From positions 1-5,260 of the forward strand of contig DRHE01000080.1 in NCBI GenBank assembly GCA_011049745.1: a DNA stretch of 5,260 nucleotides. The letters run 5' to 3'. This DNA comes from Spirochaetales bacterium. Its GTDB lineage: Bacteria > Spirochaetota > Spirochaetia > SZUA-6 > DRHE01. The translations under genes were made by a program, and so were the position numbers. This document shows positions 1 to 4,841 of the stretch, piece after piece; the first letter of the stretch is position 1, and every line of letters starts with the position of its first letter. Under the pieces are notes generated by a model. That model made no database searches. It saw only the letters and a list, made by a program, of their open reading frames with translations, and was not told where the DNA came from.

Positions 1-401
1 AGATGTTCCACCTGGCCGCCATAGGTTTTCAGGAATTTTATGAAATAATTGAACTGCCGGTTGTCATCCGCATAACCTGCTTTAAGGCCCGAAGTTGAGG
101 GAGTATAACTCGATCGTGAAGTTATACCGGCCCCCATGGAATCGGTAAGTGAGCGGTCGGCTTCTTTTTTGAACGCTAAGGGGGCTTCAGCCTCTGAAGC
201 ATAGGTCTCCTCAGTCGACTCCACCTTAGCGCTTTTTCCGCGTAATTCCTTTACATCCGATTTCTCCTCAGCTGCTGAATTGCCTATCTCTTCCAGCTCA
301 CCTGCCTCGATCGGCTCCTCTTTTTCCTCTACCCCACCGGCACAGGAGAAGAGGAAAATGGTTAGCAGCAGCAGGAAAAACAGCTTTAATCCTTTTCCCA
401 T
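1..401 (-). CDS. Exported lipoprotein, N-terminal part (runs off left edge)
   Basis: Translating the minus strand from the ATG at 401 gives 133 open codons reaching the left edge without a stop. Residues 1-20 form a lipoprotein signal peptide: MGKGLK basic n-region, a Leu/Phe-rich core, then the lipobox LFSC with Cys20 as the predicted lipidation site, followed by AGG. Residues 24-100 are Glu/Lys/Ser-rich and low in complexity, probably a flexible tether from the membrane. From about 105 the sequence becomes ordered (GLKAGYADDNRQFNYF, then IKFLKTYGG), probably the start of the folded domain, which I cannot name. The start is supported by a purine-rich site (GGAGAAAGGA on the minus strand, plus-strand 413-422) 11 nt upstream. 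The gene is divergent from the 113-residue gene at 679. Export and lipidation are well supported; the function is unknown because the C-terminal part lies outside the window. Confidence 0.85.
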   Translation of the reverse strand, partial: MGKGLKLFFLLLLTIFLFSCAGGVEEKEEPIEAGELEEIGNSAAEEKSDVKELRGKSAKVESTEETYASEAEAPLAFKKEADRSLTDSMGAGITSRSSYTPSTSGLKAGYADDNRQFNYFIKFLKTYGGQVEH

Positions 402-439
402 AATGTCATCATTCCTTTCTCCGGAGATCGCTGCTATTT

Positions 440-468
440 ATTATATCCCTTATGCAGGCGAAATCCAT
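440..468 (-). promoter_or_regulatory. Candidate promoter of the lipoprotein gene
   Basis: On the minus strand there is a perfect -10 hexamer TATAAT (plus-strand 440-445), about 40 bp upstream of the lipoprotein start codon. The matching -35 region 17 bp away (ATGGAT, 463-468) is poor, and there is no extended -10 TG. The promoter may therefore be weak or need an activator. A 10-bp palindrome TCTCCGGAGA (418-427) lies in the predicted 5' leader and overlaps the Shine-Dalgarno region. Confidence 0.4.
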
Positions 469-506
469 GGCTCCATCCTTGAAGTTTGCAAATATTATCC
501 GGATCG

Positions 507-524
507 GCGGGAATTGCGGGAATT
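507..524. repeat. Perfect 9-bp tandem repeat in the divergent intergenic region
   Basis: GCGGGAATT occurs twice, immediately adjacent (507-515 and 516-524), midway between the divergent lipoprotein gene and the 113-residue gene. It sits upstream of the plus-strand -35 candidate at 547 and of the minus-strand -10 at 440-445. Direct repeats at such a spacing are typical of binding sites for response regulators or other transcription factors that bind head to tail; that role is inferred. Just before it is the 8-bp palindrome ATCCGGAT (497-504). Confidence 0.5.
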
Positions 525-546
525 AGAGATGTATTTATTTTTTATC

Positions 547-575
547 TACACAGCAGTCCGGGGAAGTACTATAAT
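547..575 (+). promoter_or_regulatory. Candidate upstream promoter for the 113-residue gene
   Basis: TACACA (547-552, four of six matches to TTGACA), a 17-bp spacer and a perfect TATAAT (570-575). The predicted start near 582 would give a leader of about 97 nt to the ATG at 679. It is the weaker of two candidates by its -35, but its -10 is consensus. Confidence 0.4.
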
Positions 576-600
576 AAAAACAGGTAAAATATGGCTTCTA

Positions 601-629
601 TTGAAACACCTTAAGCTGATCTAGATAAT
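601..629 (+). promoter_or_regulatory. Candidate proximal promoter for the 113-residue gene
   Basis: TTGAAA (601-606, five of six), a 17-bp spacer and GATAAT (624-629, five of six), a good sigma-70-type arrangement. Transcription would start near 636, leaving a leader of about 43 nt. A dyad (638-653) begins almost exactly at that start point and could act as an operator. Confidence 0.55.
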
Positions 630-637
630 CGAATGCA

Positions 638-653
638 TTTTAGCGGCCTAAAA
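638..653 (+). promoter_or_regulatory. Dyad at predicted transcription start (operator or 5' stem-loop)
   Basis: TTTTAG, a 4-nt CGGC loop and CTAAAA form perfect 6-bp inverted arms. The element lies a couple of bases after the predicted start of the TTGAAA/GATAAT promoter and 25 nt before the ATG. It could be a repressor operator or a small leader hairpin. It is not a terminator for an upstream plus-strand gene, because none exists there. Confidence 0.35.
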
Positions 654-678
654 AAGTAGAGATCTTAAGGATTGGATT

Positions 679-1020
679 ATGGAAACAATCAACGATTTTA
701 CCTGGGCAAAACACCTGGTTACCGGGCGGGTAATAGAAAAATTCACTTTTCGGGATTTCAGGGCTGTTTCTCTGGACATTCCTTCTACCGAGGAGAGGCA
801 TTTAAACAGGTACCGCTATCGAATTCTCTTTTTCCCTAAGGGAGAAAACAGACCGGTTCTATCCTTAAACCTGGAATTTTCAATTTTAGGGGCATACTGT
901 CTTACCGAGCAGAGCGGGCAGGTGCATCATACCCTCAAAGAGGTGGATGAGGGCATGGCCTATGAAGATTTCAAAAAATGGGCCCTGAACAGAGCTGAAG
1001 AAGACCTGCACATCAATTAA
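679..1020 (+). CDS. Small cytoplasmic protein of unknown function (113 aa)
   Basis: The ATG at 679 is preceded by AAGGA (667-671) with a 7-nt spacer, a good ribosome binding site, and the frame closes at TAA 1018-1020. The protein has no signal peptide, no membrane segment and no motif I recognise. The pattern suggests an alpha/beta fold: alternating charged and aromatic strands in the middle (YRYRILFFP, PVLSLNLEFSILGAY), then a Gly/His-containing turn (SGQVHHTL) and an amphipathic C-terminal helix (about residues 95-112, EDFKKWALNRAEEDL). It carries its own candidate promoters and is divergent from the lipoprotein gene. It lies 33 bp before the sensor phosphatase gene on the same strand, so read-through into that gene is possible. 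I do not recognise the family and assign no function. A real gene is supported by the start signals and the well-mixed composition. Confidence 0.8.
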   Translation: METINDFTWAKHLVTGRVIEKFTFRDFRAVSLDIPSTEERHLNRYRYRILFFPKGENRPVLSLNLEFSILGAYCLTEQSGQVHHTLKEVDEGMAYEDFKKWALNRAEEDLHIN

Positions 1021-1048
1021 TGACATTATTGTAGAAAAGTGCTATAAA
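1020..1048 (+). promoter_or_regulatory. Candidate promoter directly abutting the phosphatase start codon
   Basis: ATGACA (1020-1025, five of six matches to TTGACA), a 17-bp spacer and TATAAA (1043-1048, five of six). Only five bases separate the -10 from the ATG at 1054, so transcription would start at or within a base or two of the start codon. The -35 overlaps the last base of the upstream TAA stop codon. The combination implies a possibly leaderless message, in keeping with the lack of a clear Shine-Dalgarno site before this gene. Confidence 0.5.
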
Positions 1049-1053
1049 AACTC

Positions 1054-2538
1054 ATGCCCATACGACAGAAAATTTTCTGGGGTTATATAGCCATTGTTAT
1101 ACTCATCTGTCTGTTTATTGGTTTTATGATAATAAATGGTCTTGCCATTAGAGATGACTTTTCAAATCTGCAGAGCGATATTATTCCCGGCGCAGTTGCA
1201 ATAAGCAATATGAAGAGCAGAGCTGTGGAAATAAGGGCCTGGACCATGACCTATATAATTAGGGGCAATATAATGCGGCAGGGAAGGACATTAAAAGATG
1301 CGCTCAAGGAACAGTGGGCTGACCTGCAAGAACAGGCTGAGATACATTATAAAGAAAAGTATCATATCGGTGTGGAGGAGCAACACTCAGAAGCGGTGAT
1401 AGTAAATCTGGCAGAGAAATTTATATCGGTAAGTGCTGAAATTGTTGAGCTTAAAGATAAGGGTGGGCAGGGTGAAGAGCTCTCTAAAAAGGTCAGAATT
1501 GAGTTTGGCTCCCTGTTTTACCCTTTATATCAATTGCTGGATGATAATCTGGCAGTACATCTTAAAGAGCTTGCGGAGGCTGAAACTGATGTTCAGGGCA
1601 GGCTCAAAGCTTTAGCTATATATGTTCCTATAGTAGGTATCTTAATTATCTTGCTTGCCCTGTTTATCTGGATATATACAGACCGGAGCTTAAAAAAATA
1701 TATCAGGGAGCGCGACCGGGCTGAGAAGGCATTGATGGGGGCAAACCGGGAGATATCTGAGCTTAACCGGCGTATGGCCGAAGAATTGAAAAGTGCGGCC
1801 GATCTGCAGCAATCTCTGCTCCCGAAATCCCTACCGGATATCAGTAATGTGGATTTCGCCTGGGTTTTTAATCCCTGCGAGGAACTGGCAGGGGATAGTT
1901 TTAATATTTTCAGGCTGGATGAAGAAAACCTGGGCTTCTATTCCATTGATGTGAGCGGACACGGGGTGTCATCTGCCCTGTACTCTTTTGCTTTGAGCAA
2001 GATCCTCTCTCCGGCGTTTGGTCAATCCGCTCTGCTTAAAAGCTATGATACTGGTGGTCAGGGCTATATTCTGTTATCTCCGGCAGTGGTTGCCGAATAT
2101 TTAAACATCCATTTCCCCCTTGATATAACTTCAAAACACTATTTTACTTTCTTCTACGGGATATTAAATATTAAATCACTCCGGTTCCGTTATGTTTCTG
2201 CGGGACACACGGGCTTCATATACCATGGGCAGAATAGCCGGCCCAGGATTATTGAGACACCCGGTGTTCCCATAGGCTTTATGGAAGAGCCCGGGTATAG
2301 TGAGCATACCCTGCAATTACAACCCGGTGACCGCCTTTATATCTATTCGGATGGTATTACTGAAGCCCTGAACCTGAAGGATGAGGAATATGGGGATAAA
2401 AGGCTGATATCAATAATAGGGAAAAGGGGTTCTATTTCTTTAAAGGAATGTGTGGCGGCTGTAATAGAAGATGTTGAATCCTGGTTTGCCGGTAATAAGC
2501 AAAGTGATGATATTTCTTTGATGGCCATAGAGACGTAG
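1054..2538 (+). CDS. Membrane sensor PP2C-type serine phosphatase (SpoIIE/RsbU family)
   Basis: This 494-residue protein has TM1 at about 8-30, an extracytoplasmic region at about 31-186, TM2 at about 187-208, a charged coiled-coil linker at about 210-250 and a phosphatase domain at 250-494. The outer region looks helical and resembles four-helix-bundle (4HB_MCP-like) sensors (IIPGAVAISNMKSRAVEIRAW). The catalytic domain opens with the family signature AADLQQSLLPKSLP (248-261). It then shows LAGD (metal ligand Asp281), DVSGHG (Asp299), SAGH (382-385), PGDRLYIYSDGITEA (Asp433) and SDDISL (Asp485/486). The usual GDxxD second Asp is Asn284, which I recall as common in the LAGD-type subgroup. By family it would dephosphorylate a phosphoserine or phosphothreonine, often on a STAS anti-sigma-factor antagonist; the partner is not in this window. 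The ATG at 1054 is the first start after an in-frame TAA at 1045-1047 and is needed to complete TM1. No good ribosome binding site precedes it. Confidence 0.93.
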   Translation: MPIRQKIFWGYIAIVILICLFIGFMIINGLAIRDDFSNLQSDIIPGAVAISNMKSRAVEIRAWTMTYIIRGNIMRQGRTLKDALKEQWADLQEQAEIHYKEKYHIGVEEQHSEAVIVNLAEKFISVSAEIVELKDKGGQGEELSKKVRIEFGSLFYPLYQLLDDNLAVHLKELAEAETDVQGRLKALAIYVPIVGILIILLALFIWIYTDRSLKKYIRERDRAEKALMGANREISELNRRMAEELKSAADLQQSLLPKSLPDISNVDFAWVFNPCEELAGDSFNIFRLDEENLGFYSIDVSGHGVSSALYSFALSKILSPAFGQSALLKSYDTGGQGYILLSPAVVAEYLNIHFPLDITSKHYFTFFYGILNIKSLRFRYVSAGHTGFIYHGQNSRPRIIETPGVPIGFMEEPGYSEHTLQLQPGDRLYIYSDGITEALNLKDEEYGDKRLISIIGKRGSISLKECVAAVIEDVESWFAGNKQSDDISLMAIET

Positions 2539-2541
2539 TCC

Positions 2542-2550
2542 TGTGGATAA
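2542..2550 (-). promoter_or_regulatory. DnaA-box consensus sequence
   Basis: TGTGGATAA on the plus strand reads TTATCCACA on the minus strand, a full match to the DnaA-box consensus. It lies 4 bp after the phosphatase stop codon and 31 bp upstream of the -35 for the next gene. A second imperfect copy (AATGGATAA, 2568-2576, seven of nine) follows. There is no cluster of boxes and no dnaA/dnaN gene, so this is not a replication origin. It could be a DnaA regulatory site or chance. Confidence 0.4.
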
Positions 2551-2580
2551 AAAGGCTGAATAGCAAAAATGGATAATAAC

Positions 2581-2609
2581 TTGATAACTTCCGGGTATTG
2601 AAATATAGT
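2581..2609 (+). promoter_or_regulatory. Candidate promoter of the MBL-cNBD gene
   Basis: TTGATA (2581-2586, five of six), a 17-bp spacer and TATAGT (2604-2609, five of six). The predicted start near 2616 leaves a leader of about 33 nt to the TTG at 2649. It supports expression separate from the phosphatase gene 110 bp upstream. Confidence 0.55.
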
Positions 2610-2617
2610 AAACTATA
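2604..2617. promoter_or_regulatory. 14-bp palindrome covering the -10 and transcription start
   Basis: TATAGTAAACTATA is a perfect inverted repeat: 6-bp arms separated by AA. It includes the -10 hexamer itself and reaches the predicted start site, the position of a classical repressor operator. Because a TATA-like -10 is AT-rich, part of the symmetry may be accidental. The regulator is unknown. Confidence 0.35.
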
Positions 2618-2637
2618 GCAGGTTGATAATGTATTAA

Positions 2638-2644
2638 GAGAGGA
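2638..2644 (+). promoter_or_regulatory. Ribosome binding site that selects a TTG start
   Basis: GAGAGGA lies four bases before the TTG at 2649. In frame upstream there is no ATG, GTG or TTG before the TAG at 2616-2618, and the next in-frame ATG (2769, residue 41) lies inside sequence that looks conserved in style. TTG at 2649 is therefore the best start, although the spacing is a little tight. Confidence 0.65.
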
Positions 2645-2648
2645 ACAT

Positions 2649-4796
2649 TTGGCAAAGCTAAAAAACAAGAAAAACCCGGTTGCCACTCTCCCCAGAGGCG
2701 GGTATCTGGTACAATCTCCTGAAGGGTATATCCAGTTCGGTTCGCCTCCTGAAACCATAAAGGATACCATGAACCTTCCCGAATCGGTCCCACAGATTTT
2801 CGTGCTGCCGCGGAAGCTCTTTAACTGGCAAAAGGGGATCAATCTTTCTGATCTGGAATTCCCTGTCTATTATAACTACTTCATTAAAAAGAAAAAAACT
2901 ACGATTATCTGTACCCGCAGCCAGGCCGGTAGATTAATGCTGGCCCTTCAGGAGGCTCTCTTCGGGCCAAAGGAGCTCTATATTGCTCAGGATATTCACT
3001 CTTCCAGCCCGGAGATATCGCCTCCCAACCTGCGAAATGAATTAAATTACTACCGGGGGAAGATGCGGTTTCGTGATGTATTGAGCCTCAATCTTTTTAA
3101 GAACAATCGCTTTTCATTAGGCGAGGTAACTATAGCCATCAATGACAATAATGATTTTGATGTTTTTTTCGGCGGGAAACAAGCAGCCTGTGTGCCCGGG
3201 AGTATTGAGTACAAGGCAAGATATAACATCGGCCAGCGGCTCCCCGAACCCTACCGCCCTCCCCTGTTCGGGGTTACCTGCCTGGGGCCCAGTCATGGTT
3301 TTGACCCGGAGGAGAATACCTCGGGTTTTATTATCTGGCTGAACCATTCCGGCATTATGATTGATCCGCCCATAGATTCTACCGAGTGGCTAGAAGCCTC
3401 CAATGTCAACCCCAAGCTTGTTGACAGTATTATCCTGACCCACTGCCACGCCGACCATGACGCCGGTACTCTGCAGAAAATCCTGGAAGAGGGAAAGGTC
3501 ACTGTTTACACAACCAAAACCGTGATGAGGAGTTTTTTAAAGAAATATTCTTCTTTAACCAATGAACCGGTCTCTTACCTGGTGCGTCTCTTTGACTTCA
3601 GGCCGATTTATATAGGCAATCCGATCTATATTCACGGAGGAGAATTCAGCTTTTTCTATACTTTACATTCCATTCCAACCATCGGCTTCACTTTGAAATT
3701 CCAGAACCAGAGTTTTGTCTATTCCTCCGACCATCAGGCAGACCCTGCTGTGCAGAAGGAATTATTGGCAAACAGGGTAATCACCCGGGAGCGTTATGAA
3801 GAGTTCAGCAATTTCCCCTGGGAGAGCAAGGTTGTCTACCATGAATCCGGTATACCGCCGTTGCATACACCGGTTGACTATCTTAACACCCTTCCGGAGA
3901 AGCTGAAGGAAAAGACAGTGGTATATCACATCGCCAAAAAGGATTTCCCGAAAGATACCAGTCTCAGGCTGGCGACTTTCGGTATTGAAAATACTCTCTA
4001 TTTTAAAACTAAAGCTCCTTCCTATGAAATAACTTATCTGATCTTGGGAGTTCTTAAGCATCTTGATTTCATCGACAGCCTGCCCATGGAAAAGGCGCAG
4101 GAATTTGTAACCATTATAGAGGCAGAAAAATTCTCCAAGGGAGAGCTGATTATCAAGAAGGGAACTCCCGGCAATAAATTTTATATAATATATTCGGGAA
4201 ACGTGGTTATTAATGATGAGCAGTTTATCGGCAAAAAGATATTCGGCACCTATGAGTATTTCGGCGAAATTGCCCTGCTTACCGGCAAGCCCCGCACTGC
4301 AGATGTAACAGCGGAAACCGATGTCCGGGCCTATACAATAGAGAAGGATAAGTTCTTAAGCTTTGTCTATGGAACTGACTTCGAAAAGACCTTGCGCCGC
4401 CTGGTGGCCAACAGGAGCAGCGATACCTGGAACATTCTGGTCAGCAGTCCCTTTTCTCAATTCATGACCAGCTATCAGAAGACCTGGCTGGAGTCGATAC
4501 TGGTTCCGAGGGACCTGAAGGGTAAGGGAACTCTGGTAGCGGTGGGAAAGCCATTTACAGAGATCTACATAATCCGCCGCGGTCTGGTAAAGGTAAGTAA
4601 ACAGGGGCGCGAAGTAGCTACTTTAAGGCGTGGTGATTTTATCGGCGATATGCAGAGGGTGCATCTTAATAAACCAGCAGCTTTTACCGTAACCTATAAC
4701 AGGTCACTCTCCCTCTTTGCTATCAGCAAAACCGATGCTGTGGATTTTATCGAGGGTAATCCGGGGCTGGCCATGAAATTGAGCTACGATTTCTAA
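2649..4796 (+). CDS. MBL-fold hydrolase with tandem cyclic-nucleotide-binding domains (putative cyclic-nucleotide phosphodiesterase)
   Basis: This 715-residue protein has no signal peptide or TM segment, so it is probably cytoplasmic. Residues 1 to about 205 are an N-terminal region I cannot assign. A metallo-beta-lactamase core spans about 206-455. Its ligands are HCHADH (His265, His267, Asp269, His270), His340 in LHSIPTIGF, Asp361 in VYSSDH and a late His406 in PLHTP. The order and spacing resemble RNase Z/phosphodiesterase-type MBL enzymes more than beta-lactamases. The first cNMP-binding domain (about 470-575) has a good phosphate-binding cassette, FGEIALLTGKPRTADV, with Glu540 and Arg549. 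The second (about 600-705) has the fold pattern, but its cassette reads GDFIGDM...KPAAF, with Asp667 and Ala677 replacing Glu and Arg, so it probably does not bind ligand normally. A phosphodiesterase gated by cyclic AMP or GMP is the leading inference; substrate and ligand are not proven. The TTG start has a Shine-Dalgarno site, and a promoter lies just upstream. Confidence 0.88.
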   Translation: MAKLKNKKNPVATLPRGGYLVQSPEGYIQFGSPPETIKDTMNLPESVPQIFVLPRKLFNWQKGINLSDLEFPVYYNYFIKKKKTTIICTRSQAGRLMLALQEALFGPKELYIAQDIHSSSPEISPPNLRNELNYYRGKMRFRDVLSLNLFKNNRFSLGEVTIAINDNNDFDVFFGGKQAACVPGSIEYKARYNIGQRLPEPYRPPLFGVTCLGPSHGFDPEENTSGFIIWLNHSGIMIDPPIDSTEWLEASNVNPKLVDSIILTHCHADHDAGTLQKILEEGKVTVYTTKTVMRSFLKKYSSLTNEPVSYLVRLFDFRPIYIGNPIYIHGGEFSFFYTLHSIPTIGFTLKFQNQSFVYSSDHQADPAVQKELLANRVITRERYEEFSNFPWESKVVYHESGIPPLHTPVDYLNTLPEKLKEKTVVYHIAKKDFPKDTSLRLATFGIENTLYFKTKAPSYEITYLILGVLKHLDFIDSLPMEKAQEFVTIIEAEKFSKGELIIKKGTPGNKFYIIYSGNVVINDEQFIGKKIFGTYEYFGEIALLTGKPRTADVTAETDVRAYTIEKDKFLSFVYGTDFEKTLRRLVANRSSDTWNILVSSPFSQFMTSYQKTWLESILVPRDLKGKGTLVAVGKPFTEIYIIRRGLVKVSKQGREVATLRRGDFIGDMQRVHLNKPAAFTVTYNRSLSLFAISKTDAVDFIEGNPGLAMKLSYDF

Positions 4797-4841
4797 GCGG
4801 GAGAAAATTCACCCACCAGCAAACTGGAAATTATTAGCAGT

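Noticed and set aside
280..624. Plus-strand open frame opposite the lipoprotein gene
   Set aside because: Its first third is Ser/Pro-rich antisense of the lipoprotein signal peptide and Glu-rich linker, the rest crosses the divergent promoter region, and no ribosome binding site supports it.
2539..2648. Replication origin suggested by the DnaA box and AT-rich spacer
   Set aside because: There is only one perfect box, no cluster, no repeats of an unwinding element and no replication genes nearby; a promoter explains the AT-rich sequence.
2432..2842. Overlapping minus-strand open frames across the end of the phosphatase and the start of the MBL-cNBD gene
   Set aside because: They are antisense to two well-supported genes, cover the promoter region and encode Cys/Ser/Tyr/Phe-rich sequence without domain character.
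3426..3480. Beta-lactamase (antibiotic resistance) reading of the HCHADH motif
   Set aside because: The HxHxDH motif is shared by the whole MBL superfamily; the protein has no signal peptide, its second metal site and late His pattern are phosphodiesterase-like, and the fused cNMP domains do not fit a resistance enzyme.
3762..4061. Minus-strand 99-codon frame inside the MBL core
   Set aside because: It lies wholly antisense to coding sequence with clear catalytic motifs and has no independent start signals.
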